Assembly (NCBI GenBank): GCA_037957365.1
Contig: JARHVA010000006.1
Span: 11,366,001-11,430,000, forward strand
Source: Torreya grandis
Lineage: Eukaryota; Streptophyta; Pinopsida; Cupressales; Taxaceae
Length of the DNA: 64,000 nt
Direction: 5' to 3'
The notes beneath the pieces were generated by a model. The model did not search any database. It saw only the letters and a program-made list of their open reading frames with translations, and had not been told where the DNA came from. Position numbers and translations under genes: made by a program. Positions 24,885 to 36,600 of the stretch are shown here, piece after piece. Every line of letters starts with the position of its first letter. Position 1 is the first letter of the stretch.

Positions 24885-25352
24885 GCATTAAAGTTAGGTT
24901 TTATTCTTGAATCAACATTAGATTTAGCATTCAAAGCAAAATCAATGTTAGTCTCAACATTGGATTCAGATTCTCTTGAATCAGACTCAGCTTCAGAATC
25001 ATAATACGTTCATGGTTGTTATAACATTAATTACACACGCCTTACATATCAATTTGAATATATATGTAATGCTTCCATGATTTTTGAGGATGAGTACTTC
25101 AGCTTCGACACAAGTTCTCCTTGTATCTTCTACGAGGATTGTATTATCTCTTCTCATTCTATTACCGTTCCATATGCCATTAACATCAACCAACCTATCC
25201 ATTATATTTCCATTCCACCTCCCACAAATGTCAATTGAGACCAACATAATCACACCTTGTTGAACTACATCCATGGTGGCATATTAGTTGCATAATATCA
25301 GAGAGGCCAAGCCCATAGTCATACAGAAGAACAATCTTCTATTGAAACTTTT

Positions 25353-25601
25353 TTGGAGGGGTTAGGAGACAATCAAAGTACAAACTCATCATCTTCTAGT
25401 GAAACCTTTTCGAACGTGGTAGAAGACAATCAAAGTCAAAAGTCTATGTTCCTTAGTGAAACCTTCTCGAAAGCGCTATTGAAAAATCAATACTTCATTG
25501 GTGAAAACCTCTTTGAGATGCCAATAGCTGAGCACAATAGTTCTTCACTGCTTGATGAAGACATTATCAAAGATAAAATCATTATAGCTTTCAATCTATA
25601 G
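25353..25601 (+). pseudogene. ETFSKAL-repeat ORF of element T
   Basis: An 82-codon piece with repeated SETFSNVVEDNQ / SETFSKALLKNQ peptides, then GENLFEMPIAEH and LLDED. It is clearly homologous to 1115-1351 in element H (GETLFKALLDN...GENLFEMPLNE...LLDED). Both follow the acidic ORF at the same distance. Function unknown. Confidence 0.5.
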
Positions 25602-27909
25602 CATAATCAAATGGTAGTTATTCTCAATCCCAAAAAATAAAAAAATATGGTGGTCCTATTGGGAACATATTCAAAAGTCTTCGACCGTGCCATAACCAAA
25701 ACTATGTCAAATCTGAAATCATCAATATTATGTGTGCTTGAAAACCTCGATAATTTTTTTTTTCATCCATTATACATTCTATTATCATTCACCTTTACAT
25801 TTCCAACTCAAACCTATCAACTATTATTTATCTGTATTTACCATCCCTAGTTGCACTTTCCATTATAGAGGCTACAAAGATACCTTGTCTTGACATTTGA
25901 AGGAAAAAATCAATGACCAATGAAGATCACAACAATATTCTTGAAGTCCAAATCTGCAACAGGTTCTTGATAGAGCAGTTATTTATAAAATGTGTGGGCT
26001 AGTAATTTACATGATTGATTATTCTGGTTGTATTACATGTTCATTAGGTTGTGCATCTCCACATTAGTAGGAACAACAGAAACATTTCTCTGACCAAAAA
26101 TTATACCTATACCTGGGCAAAATCATATACCTTATTTTCATTTATCACTCCTCTTGTCATTGTTTCATACCTAGCCATTTACCTTACCTTATCACTTGGG
26201 GGCAACCCTATTACCATTGTAGCTAATTACCATCCTATCATCTTTATGTTGTAACCTATAACATTTTATCATACCTTTATTATTGACCAAAGCCTATTTT
26301 TAGCCACCCTACCCAAGCCTATTTTGATCTTGGTTCCTTTGGCTCTTCTCGCACCTTCCGCAAGGGGATTCTGATCAAGTTTCAATAGTTTTAGAATTTT
26401 GTGTTTAAATGACAGCCTATGAAAGTAGTGTGACAGTGGATTTGACAAGTTCTTTCATTTACATTCGACTAGTGCCACTGAATATAACCACCTATGAGTA
26501 AATCAATGTTTCACCTTATGTTACTAATTATAACCGCTTATGGGCAAATTAGTATCACAAACCTATGTCATTGTTTCCTAATTATAATCACCTATGGGCA
26601 AATCAAGAACAATACCTTTATAAATCATTGTCGCATTACCTTGTCATTATTATTCTCATTTGCCTTAATTTGTGAACTTGTTGTGACTTAGTCAATTCTC
26701 ACTACCTTTTGTGTAGGTAAAACTACTGACTTGAGGTCGTAATGGGACTATGTAGGTCGTGCTCGATTCACGTTGAGGTCAACTCAGTCCCCCTTTTCCA
26801 TATGTTCTCATCATTTTACACACAACCTAAGCCAACGCTCTCATCATTTTGTAAATGGTATCTTGTCAATCTCTAACAAGTTAAGATACCCTCAAAAAAT
26901 TCTAAAAATTTTCAAAATTTTCAAAATCCAAAACATGTCTTTTTTCAACCTAGTTAGTCATCCTCAATCCACCCTACTAGGGCAAATCCATTGTTTGTTC
27001 TAATCCATTCCATTGTCATTGGGGGTGTGACCTTCTATTTGCATGTATGCTTGCTTGGGGGCACCACTTATTTATCATTCTATTGAGCCTTCACACGTAG
27101 ATAATGACTTGGTTGATGAAAAGATGTTTCTTGTTGTTTTTACTTTCAAGCTTTCTATGTGTTTGTTTGCTTAGTTGTTTGTTTTATTTGTTTGCTTTCT
27201 TTGTTATACCTTGACTCAGTCTATATGCATTCATTGACTGATTCTTTGTGCATTATTTTTGAGTCTATCCATATTCATACGTCAACATTATATCATAATT
27301 TTTATCATTGGTGTATTATTTTCAATTATTTATTGGATCGAGAGTCAGTGTTTATGCACATTTTAGTTATGCTTGCCAATCTGCCACATTGTAGCATAAT
27401 CAAATATCATTTTTTCAATTTAGATCATCTCAATGATTATAATCGCATGTGAAAAAATCATTATTTTGATTCATCCACCCTAACTAGGGCATGTGCTAGT
27501 ATGACTGATTATAACCGTTTTTGGACAAATCAGTGTCTCAACTTTTATTATTGATTATAATCATCTTTGGGAAAATTAGTACTCTTTTTAAATTAATGCA
27601 TGCAAGCATTATCTCTATTGGATTAATCTCACTCATGGGTTAATTTCATTCTTCTTTTATCCTACTTATGTCACTGAGTATAACTGTCTATGGGCAAATC
27701 AGTCTCTTCCACCCATTTTATCTTTTTGGTACCATTGTTTCCTTCTTTTGAGGAATTGATAGCCGACCCCTTTGCCAATCGCTTCTTCGAGGGGGCATCT
27801 ACAGCTCATCCATTATCGTTGAAGTCATAGGCATACAAGACATTTTTTATTCTTTAAGAAGATGTTAATGTTCTTACATCTTGTAACGCCTTCCCAAACA
27901 TGGGCAAAC
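25602..27909 (+). other. T non-coding 3' internal region
   Basis: No gene recognised. It contains one copy of the GGACTATGTAGGTCGTGCTC module (26707-26795), several copies of a TATAACCGCCTATGGGCAAATC motif (26479-27705), and near 27785 a TCGAGGGGGCATC word that recurs about 110 bp upstream of the H LTR near 33500 and may be the polypurine-tract region. Confidence 0.5.
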
Positions 27910-28557
27910 TATAAACACCTAAAACTAGTCACAATTGGATTTCAATCAGACTTAACACTGATTTGTACTGACCATTACAAATTAAGCTTAAGAATCACTA
28001 AATGTCTCAAATTTGTTTGCACATCATTCATCAAAGTTCATAATCATGTTGAGACATCCCTAATTAGAATATTTTATCGTATACAACAATAACCTCTCAC
28101 TAATTCGTCCATAATTACCTTGCAGCATCATAACTATCAATTTGGCCTATGGACCTATTAAGTGGAGTATTTGCACACTTAAATCAAATCTTGGAATAAC
28201 TAAATGGCTAATTTAAAATAATTAAAAAAGTTAAACTAGATTAAATGTGTAGTTGAATTATCCATTTATAATTAATGAATATTTTTATTAAAAAAATTCA
28301 AAATTCAAAATATCTTAGCCTTTCATCATTATCTTTATGAGTTGTCAAGCGCTTTGAAAATATCTTAAAATATTTAATTTTAAGAGCCATGCCTTAGTAA
28401 TTGAAAATCATAATTATTTGACAACTATTAACTCTACTAGAGTTAGATTTGACTCACCTAGGTTTAGTTTGAACATATTTCAAGCTTTAACTCAACCTTA
28501 ACTCACCTTGAGTGAGAGTTAATTCTTAAGGCTATAAATACAAGACCTTGCATATTG

Positions 28558-29277
28558 TGTCAGGATCTAAGAAGCACAATTGATTACTTTTCTATAAGCA
28601 ATTAAACACGAAATTGAAGTAGAATGATTAAGTAACTAGAAACTTGAAACAGCAAAGAATATGAGAAACAATACTATCTGTATTAACACTCTTCCAGAAA
28701 AAAATTATAATGAAGAGACGCCACACTCTTCCACCTTACAAGTTTCCCACACCAAGTGTTCAGTAATTCACACTCAAGAGTTATCTCTCTCTTTCTCAAC
28801 CACAACTAACTCAACAACCTGAGTTGTTATCCCCTCCTTGATAGCTTCAGCTGATCTTCTTGACCTTGCACCTTACAGATCTCCTTGACCTTGTTTTCTT
28901 GCTTCAATGTTTTACTTGTTTTAATTACAATACATACCTCATGGGTCTCTTAAATAGGATCCCAAGCATACAATAATTAGACTTCTAATTACAATAATTA
29001 AAAACACAGACTCAAGACTTAAATTAGTCTTCAACATGCAAACACTCTCGGACCTCTTAAAATTAGACAAGTCTAATTCTGGAAACACGTTCTGAAAATG
29101 CATTCACATGCACAGGTGACCGACGTCAGTTGATGTCGGTCTGCTCCTGATCGACGTCAACTGATCCCTGGTCCCTGCCTGACCGATGTCGGCAATACTA
29201 CCGATGCCGGTTATTGGTTGAACTCAGCAACTTCCTGATTAGCATCCTGGTGAAGCTTTTAGTTCCACAACTTAACA
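28558..29277 (-). repeat. Copia 3' LTR
   Basis: 720 bp, TG...CA on the minus strand, with ACCGAC/ACGTC-containing palindromic words at 29118-29215. Partner of 31398-32125. Confidence 0.9.
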
Positions 29278-29290
29278 ATCTCCCACTTGG
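29278..29290 (-). other. Copia polypurine tract
   Basis: On the minus strand CCAAGTGGGAGAT directly precedes the 3' LTR start TGTTAAG. Confidence 0.7.
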
Positions 29291-29299
29291 AGATAAATA

Positions 29300-30330
29300 G
29301 TTGCACCTATACAGGGAACCTCCACTAACCATCTCAGGGACCTCCATCTTCAAGCTCAATTTTGAAGACCAACCACCACACATCCTGTGATGCTACACCT
29401 GTCATCCAAGTACCCTGCCACATCCAAACCTACATACCATGTAGAGAAGTGCTTGACCCTGCATAAATACCTGCTATTGGTCCCTCTCAAATACCTGAGA
29501 ATCCACTGAACTGCTCTCTATTACTCTTTCTTTCTCGAATTGGCTTCGAATTTTCTGACAACTCCCACTGCTTGAGAAAACTCAGGTCTAGTACATACCA
29601 TGCACTTAACCTCATCATGTGAATTGGGACACTGTTCTGTGAACTGTCCATCCATAAGTGTGCTAACATGTTCTGCATCCTGCATCTTGAACCTTGCCAC
29701 TGCCTTATTCGCACAATCATCCTGAGACAACATCAACCTGTGATCTTCCATGTCTCTAGACATACTTATGCCAAAGAATTTCGTTGCTCCCAGATTCCTC
29801 ATGACACACCTCTGAACTAACTTTACCTTTAGTTCAGCAACTCCCTGTATATGTAACCTTGCAACAAATACACACACTACAGTAACAGGATAATGTAGCT
29901 AATATTATCCAACCTGGTAAAAGAAAACACAATGGTTAAACCTCCATTGTCCTACAGCCTGCTCAAGACCATATACCCTGGCCTTCTATCTCACGTGTCC
30001 ATCCACTCTCTTTTCTAACCTGGAAATCCGTTCGTCTGTTAGTGCTTTTATCTCGGCTGGCAACTCTACCAAAACTCCCGCTTGGTTTTCTTCCAAAGAA
30101 TTCATGCCATGCTCTCACTGTTTCTTGGATTCTACCTGCATTGCCTCTTCACATCTTACTGGTTCTTGACCATCAGTAAGCAACAAGTAATATAAAGAAG
30201 GTGAACAACGAATATGAGATCTAATTACCCCTTTCAGTCCTCTATATGGGCGTTTGAGACTCCTTGACAGCTTGTTGTCCACCCAACATCCGTCCCAGTG
30301 ATCGATCTCGGCCATGTCTCAGTCTACACC
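29300..30330 (-). pseudogene. Copia RT/RNase H remnant
   Basis: Minus-strand peptides run in the order of a copia pol. At 30115-30315 there is LLLTDGQEPVRCEEAMQVE, matching the EP..xEA stretch before RT, then NSLEENQAGVLVELP (the N..W.LV.LP motif). After a deletion that removes the RT palm, 29521-29877 reads MRNLGATKFFGISMSRD, LMLSQDDCANKAVARFKM and CTRPEFSQAVGVV, followed near 29480 by AVQWILRYLRGTNSRYLC, the start of the RNase H region. YVDD was not found. Stops and frame changes are present. Confidence 0.75.
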
Positions 30331-30513
30331 CGACCGACGTCGGTTCTTACCTGCCCGACACTACCGACTCTGTTGGTCTGCACATGACCGACGTCGGTAC
30401 CTGCCTGATCGATGTCGATTCCATGTGATCGACGTCGGTAACTGTGTTTTCCTGTAAGTGATGACTTCTTTACCCGCGAGCTCATCTTAGATCAAAACCC
30501 TGTCCATACTGCC

Positions 30514-31311
30514 CTACTCATAATTATTCAACCCCTGTGACTGATCTATGTCCATCATTTCCTCCATAAACACCAAGGCTTCCATGTTCTTGTCAAAAAC
30601 ATCAAATTTTTTTTTCCTACAATGAACTCGATCTATGCCCTCCGAATCTGAACTCATACCTTTTGACTCAAGAACGTCCATTCCCTTCTTATTCATGTGA
30701 CCAAGCCTACTAAGCCACATCTTTGAATCTACAGCTGAAGTAGATAAACCAAAAGTAGAATCAGTAATACAAGTAGATAGATAAAGAGTACCTACTTTTT
30801 TACCTCTTGCTAAAACAAGTGCACCCTTGGAAACCTTTCAAGAATCTGTTGTGTGGGTTATTGTGCATCTCTCATCACCCAACTTTCCTACAGAAACCAA
30901 ACTCTGCTTCAGGACTGGGACATGCATAACCTCATTCAACACCCATGTGTTGCCCATCTGCAATTTCAGCTGCACTTTCTCTTTGCCAACTATTTGACAA
31001 GGCGTACCATCCCCTAAATAAAGCTCTCCAAAGTCTCCCTGGGCATATTCATGAAACAATTCTCTATTTGGGGTTGCATGGAAAGAAGCACCAGAATCTA
31101 AAACCCATGATTCTAGCTGACTATCCAAAGAAAGTATGAGAGCATCTTGTGCCACAATACCTGCATCTTTTGCTTTTTCATTACCTTCATGTTGATTTTC
31201 TTTATCCTTCAATCAACAATCTTTCTTTACCTGCTCTTTCTTTCTATAACACCGTAATTGACCATTCGTGCTTTTCAATTCCTCCATTCTTAGTGTACTT
31301 TCTTCTGCCAT
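30514..31311 (-). pseudogene. Copia protease and GAG-pre-integrase remnant
   Basis: An ATG at 31311 opens a short N-terminus that runs almost at once into a zinc-knuckle remnant, RCYRKKEQVKKDC, in which one Cys and the His are lost. After one stop comes the protease: SWVLDSGASFHAT (intact D-S-G), LGDGTPCQIVGKEKVQL, LKQSLVSVGKLGD. At 30514-30720 follows MWLSRLGHMNKKGMDVL, the GAG-pre-integrase motif (WHxRLGHM). Almost the whole gag capsid region is missing compared with full copia elements, and the integrase core is deleted downstream. Confidence 0.8.
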
Positions 31312-31383
31312 TGCTATACTCCCACTCAATCAGAAACCCCTGAGAGTACCATGTAATCAAACAAACCTACTACCTACAACCTT

Positions 31384-31395
31384 GCTCTAATACCA
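31384..31395 (-). promoter_or_regulatory. Copia primer-binding site
   Basis: TGGTATTAGAGC on the minus strand, two bases after the LTR end, matches the initiator-Met complement at 11 of 12 positions. Confidence 0.85.
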
Positions 31396-31397
31396 CT

Positions 31398-32125
31398 TGT
31401 CAGGATCTAGGAAGCACAATTGATTACTTTTCTATAAGCAATTAAACACGAAATTGAACCAAAATGATTAAGTAACTAGAAACTTAAAACAACAAAGAAT
31501 ATGAGAAACAATACTATCTGTATTAACACTCTTCCAAAAAAAATTACAATGAAGAGACACCACACTCTTCCACCTTACAGGGTTCCCACACCAAGTGTTC
31601 AGTAATTCACACTCAAGAGTTATCTCTCTCTTTCTCAACCACAACTAACTCAACAACCTGAGTTGTTATCCCCTCCTTGATAGCTTCAGCAGATCTCCTT
31701 GACCTTGCACCTTGCAGATCTCCTTGACCTTGCTTTCTTGCTTCAATGCTTTACTTGCCTTAATTACAATACATGCCTCATGGGTCTCTTAAATAGGATC
31801 CCAAGCATACAATAATTAGACTTCTAATTACAATAATTAGAAACACAGACTCAAGACTTAAATTAGTCTTCAACATGCAAACACTCTCGGCCTCTTAAAA
31901 TTAGACGAGTCTAATTCTAAAAACGCGTTCTGAAAAACACAAACAAACGCATGCACACGCACAGGTGACCGACGTCGATTGTTGTTGGTCTACTCTTGAC
32001 CGACGTCGGTAGATCCCTGGTCCCTGCCTAACCGACTCGGCAATACTGCCGATGCCGATTACTGGTTGAACTCAGCAACTCCCTGATTAGCATCCTGGTG
32101 AAGCTTTTAGCTCCACAACTTAACA
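31398..32125 (-). repeat. Copia 5' LTR
   Basis: 728 bp, TGTTAAGTTGTGG...CCTGACA on the minus strand, differing from the 3' LTR by scattered substitutions and small indels. It contains the perfect palindrome ACCGACGTCGGT at 31999-32010. Confidence 0.9.
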
Positions 32126-32512
32126 TATTGAACCATAAATCATTTCGGTGCAAAGTTATTATGTACAAATATCTTCAAAAATCTTGGATATTGTAGAGTT
32201 ATTATGCAAAATTTGTGTCATAAGACTCATGCAAATAGTATTATAATGTTAAAATCTTAAGCCAAGCCACATCACAAGTTATAGTGCGAAAGAGAGGAGC
32301 CAAGCAAGCCACTCAACAAAGCATTTGGAACTCTCAAAGAAGGTAAAAGAGTTATTATCTTTTATGTGTTTATTATGCTTTCATTTAGTATTTGTTACTA
32401 AGCTCTCCCTAGTTATCTAGGCTAGAAATGTAAGTGTTAGTGTGTTTATTTGAGTTTTTATTACTTGAACTAACACTATACTAACCTCCTTTCTTGGATT
32501 CCTATGATCACA

Positions 32513-33611
32513 ATCATCATGGTGTTTCCTATCATGCAATTGTACTTGAGCTAATCCATTGACATTTGTCAGTTTTATTATCATAGTTTTTTATTATTAG
32601 TGTGTTTTTGTCAATTGTCTATTAGATCGAGAGTCAGTCCTTATGCACATTACAGTCAGGTCATCATGGTGTTTTATATCGTAGTGCATATTATTTCGTG
32701 CAACATTAAAAATTTAGATCTGGGAGTCTACTCGACAATATTATAACAAAAAATCTCCTTGTTCACTAAATCTCTATCAACTAGACCATATGGCTAATTT
32801 ATATGCTCCTAATAATACATCTAAGCATATACAAATAGTCATGATCATTTTATTAAAATTCTTCCAATCTAATCACATCATTCTTCAATCATTATCTTGT
32901 TTTTTTTTATTATTATTATTATTATCATTTATCTTATCACTTTGACCATTCACATGTGCATAGTTTTTCATGGTTTTTTCATTTTTGAAAAGTCATTATA
33001 CCATTGTACCTGCGTTTGCATTGCTCCTCTTATTTTTAATTTGTGTGACAAGTTAATCCTTAAGTTATGCTTGCCAATTAATCAATTAACCATTTGCATC
33101 ATTTAACAATGAAATCTACCTTACTAGGACAAATTATTTGGACCTATTAATGTTTACATCCACTTTATTGGGACGATCTATTTCTATATTTGTACCATTA
33201 TCTTTAGGACTTTGTACCATCATGTCTTCCTACTGGAACAAATTCTTCTAATTTTAAGCCCACAACTTTTTGCCCTATTTGGGGCCAATTAAAATGTGTC
33301 GCTTGTTTTTGGATACATCTTTCCCACTTCCCCCATCTTGGGGCCAATTCAATTCTATTATTTTCAAACATTAAAAATCAAAGCATGCAAACATTAACTC
33401 AAGTGGGCAAATTTTGTCCATGGGTTAATCTCTTCTCCCATTCTAGCTTCTTCCTGTTTTTTTCGAGAGCCCATCCACGCCCTGCATGCCCTCTCGAGGG
33501 GGCATCATGAGTCACTAATTATTTATTCATCTAATATTTTAACAATTTTTTTATTATTTGAAAAATCATTGCTTCGGTTGTGTCTTGCAATGACTTCTCA
33601 AATAAGTAAAA
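32513..33611 (+). mobile_element. Host element H, right internal piece
   Basis: Continues H after T; the ATCAT at its start is the T TSD. Sequence such as TTAGATCGAGAGTCAGT matches the same place in T near 27335. A near-palindrome TGCCCTCTCGAGGGGGCA lies near 33488-33505, about 110 bp before the LTR. No gene recognised; the open frame at 32897 is T-rich and hydrophobic. Confidence 0.6.
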
Positions 33612-34578
33612 TGTAGACACTTAAAATTGGATACTTCATGTTAATTTTAACCTTCTTTGTACAATGTTTAATCATCCTTAGTTTTTTCTAATTCTAATTC
33701 ATCATTACTATTCATCATCATTATTCATGGTTTACTATTTACGTCTTTATTAAGTTAATTAATTAATCATTAATAAAAAATTCAATGGATTTTGAATATT
33801 CACAATTTCTTTAAATTTATAAATCAAATTATCCTCACCTTATGATGTCATCTTCCATTTCAAATTTCAAAAATATCTTAGACTTTCCCTGTCCCCCATC
33901 ATTAAAATTTTATAATATTATTTTCCTCGTCTTTTCAATTTAATAATCCATCTCATATTCCACTCAATCTCACTTATCAATTTTATATTATATCTTCCTC
34001 CCAAATGAATTTTATATTAATTTATGAGTCACATTTCTCCACTCAAATTTTTAATTCAAAATTCTCATTTTGAATTAAAAATTATCTCTTATTCTCATCC
34101 CTTGATTCTTAAATCAAGATGGATGTTTCACATTCATTTTAAAAGTCTAAAAATTAGAGTTCATCCAATTTAAACAAGCTTCTTCATCATAATCTTATTA
34201 TGTCACAATTCCTCTAATAAGATCCAATATTTGCAATGTTATTATGCCAAAATAACCTTAAAAGCTTCAATCTTCTTCTATCAATTGTCAAATCAAACCA
34301 AAGCCACAAAATCAAAGTGAACAAGGAGAGATGTTTCCTTAAAAAAAATAACATTGTCAAAGACTTTTGGCTCACACGCTGAACTCACCTTTTTCAAACC
34401 CATTTTTAAACATATCTTTAAGGGAGGTAAGATTGTTGGCTTATATTTTAAATGGCATTTCTTGTTTGATTAATAAATAGTTCAACCTAAGGATATACTT
34501 GAGAAGTTATATCTTTAATTTGTTTTTTATTTGTTCACTAACATTTAATTGATTTCTCTTGGATTTCTGATCTACACA
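33612..34578 (+). repeat. H 3' LTR
   Basis: Starts TGTAGACACTTAAA, the family LTR start, and ends near CTACACA after CTTGGATTTCTGAT, which parallels the T LTR end CTTGGATTCCTATGATCACA. It is strongly diverged and AT-rich. The right boundary is uncertain by a few bases because the partner LTR is outside the window. Confidence 0.55.
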
Positions 34579-35080
34579 AACCACTTTTTTAACCTCCTAA
34601 TAAACATAAAATAGGAAAATAGTCCAATATGCTAAACTTTAATTATAACACGATCCTAAGTAAAACTAAACTAAGGTGTTTATATACACCCACATTAATT
34701 ATGTAAAAAATGATACAAAAGATATAAAGGAAAAAGATTGCACGGATGAACAATTGTTGTAAGGCCTAATCAACACTCATAAAAGGAAATTTTGTAACAA
34801 GTAAATGATCAAATCGTTAAAAGAAAGATTTATGACAGAGATCAACTAACCAAAATTGAATGCAAGATCTTTGACCAAACGTCAAACCCATATATTTCAT
34901 CAAGGGTAAACATTGTTTCAATTTCAAATATTGTTGCTATAGTTCTTATACAGGGTATTTGATTAAAGAGAAAGATTTGTGTGCATTGTGTATATATGTT
35001 TACCAACAAAAAATGGAACTTTGATTTTACTATAGCAGCAAGGCAATCTTGGTAATAAAAGCCTGCCAACAAGGTGTCGA

Positions 35081-35322
35081 TGTAATTGAAGTCTTTCTAT
35101 GACAAGACACTAGATGCATAATTGTCGTAGATTTCATTTCGAAAAAAAAAGTTCAATACCTGTTACAACTTTGAAAATCAGCATAAAGGAAACCATGGCA
35201 ATGTAACTGAAACCTTTCTATGACAAGACACTAGATGCATAATTGTCATATCTTTCACTCTGAAAAAATGTTTAATACCTGTTACAAGTTTAAAATTCAG
35301 CATAAAGGAAACCACGATGGTA
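35081..35322. repeat. 121-bp tandem duplication
   Basis: Two units (35081-35201 and 35202-35322) share CTTTCTATGACAAGACACTA and GCATAAAGGAAACCA. On the minus strand each unit reads a TTGTAACAG/GTATT junction, followed after a short AT-rich stretch by TIMHLVSCHRK-like peptides; a third, weaker copy near 35680-35760 reads KDHGTIHLMVVSRKG. This could be duplicated exon material of an unknown gene. Confidence 0.6.
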
Positions 35323-36600
35323 TATCATTAAAGAAGAAATGCAATTTAGTTCGATACACAATTGGATTTGTGTATCGTTGCAAATCAAAGTTAAGTGCAT
35401 TACAATTGGGTAGGATTATACTTGTGAGTTATAAAAAAGGTTATGTTCCATAATTAGCAGCTCACTATGCCCCTCCATATGATCATGTATATGCACCCGT
35501 TTTTCATCTGAACAACCATTATTAAATCTCCCTTGACATTAACCTAACCCTCAACTTTTCATGGATATATAATAATCTCTCTCTAAAGGTTTTCAATTAT
35601 GTGCATATAAACATACATACAAATAAAAATACTGGTGTAAGTTTTTTATAAGGAATCAATAAGTTATAGAAGAGTGTGATGGAACAAGGTTCTCAAACCA
35701 ATTGTAGCCTTTCCTTGACACGACCATTAGGTGTATAGTTCCATGATCCTTCACCGCGCAAAATGTCTTGATAGATTTAGATTCTAAACACAATAAATTG
35801 AGGACATTGTTTAACTTGTCAAATAATTTAGCCAAAATCCCAAAGTAGATTTTAGGAATAAAGATAGCTTTAACCAAGATTTTGGTGACCCAACCCACTT
35901 AGTGCAGAATGCTAACAAAACAAAACAAATGTAGAAATATGTCAAAGCAAGAAGTAGAATTATAGCAACCAGATTCTCTTATCAAGGAAGTGCGGATTCA
36001 AACTCGCATTATTGCAAGGTATACAATAATGGGCATTGTCAGTATGGTAGGAAATAACTAGAAGCTACATTAAATCGATTGAAAAGTAAGTGAACAAATC
36101 ACAGTCTCGTTGACTGCAATCATTGTTGGATATGTAAAATATATGCCTGTTGAAAAGGCTCAATAGATCTTTTAGAAAAATACCATTGGCAAGTAAAGAG
36201 CCAAACTCAATCCCCTTTTCGGGGCTTCTCCCAGCATGGACCAAACTGGGTACTTTGGAACATGGTTTGGAGATCCAGTAATATTTATTTTCACAAAAGC
36301 ATATATACAACTATAAAGTTAGCAGGAAAAGTTGGGTTGCTTGGACAAGTAATTAGGATGTCTAAGATGTGTCTTACAGATAAATAGATGAATATGGAAA
36401 TTTTCCTAGCACTGGGACATTCCTCAGAAATAGCACATCTCCAACAACTAGCCTTTTGTAACTAATAGAAAAACTTCATCCAGTGGTAAGAAATATCTGG
36501 CTGACCTGCAAAATGATCATACATATCAAACAAAACCCTTAAATCTGATACTATGCGAGCTTTTATATGTTTTATCTAGAAAAGTACAATCCATAAATGT

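Larger units (their letters stand above)
28558..32125 (-). mobile_element. Deleted Ty1/copia retrotransposon
   Basis: LTRs 28558-29277 (3') and 31398-32125 (5') read TGTTAAGTTG...CCTGACA on the minus strand. A perfect TSD, TATTG, is present at 28553-28557 and 32126-32130. The primer-binding site and polypurine tract are intact in position. The 2.1-kb internal region keeps start, zinc-knuckle remnant, protease, pre-integrase, pre-RT and RT/RNase H fragments in correct order, but gag is almost absent and the integrase and RT cores are deleted. The two LTRs are still very similar, so it is relatively young. It is non-autonomous but has both LTRs. Confidence 0.92.
17675..32512 (+). mobile_element. 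LTR retrotransposon T with nested insertions
   Basis: LTRs 17675-21041 and 27910-32512, each about 1.03-1.05 kb after removing nested elements, start TGTAGACACC (TATAAACACC in the decayed right copy) and end GATCACA. The whole element is flanked by a perfect 5-bp TSD, ATCAT, at 17670-17674 and 32513-32517, and the H sequence is continuous across the gap. The internal region (21042-27909) contains no recognisable gag, protease, RT or integrase; it holds a long AT-rich leader, acidic repeat ORFs and non-coding repeats. T is therefore a non-autonomous sibling of H. The LTR start TGTAGACACCTAAA is shared with H and with the 48200/56872 LTRs. Confidence 0.85.
27910..32512 (+). repeat. T 3' LTR (split by copia element)
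   Basis: LTR parts are 27910-28557 and 32126-32512, with a TATA box TATAAATA at 28533-28540. It aligns with the 5' LTR at 17675. The copia element 28558-32125 is inserted just after the TATA region, in what would be the start of the R region. The start is mutated to TATAAACACC. Confidence 0.8.

Noticed and set aside
35985..36020. Minus-strand AGTTTGAATCC resembling a B box, possible tRNA or SINE
   Set aside because: No convincing A box or cloverleaf arms upstream.
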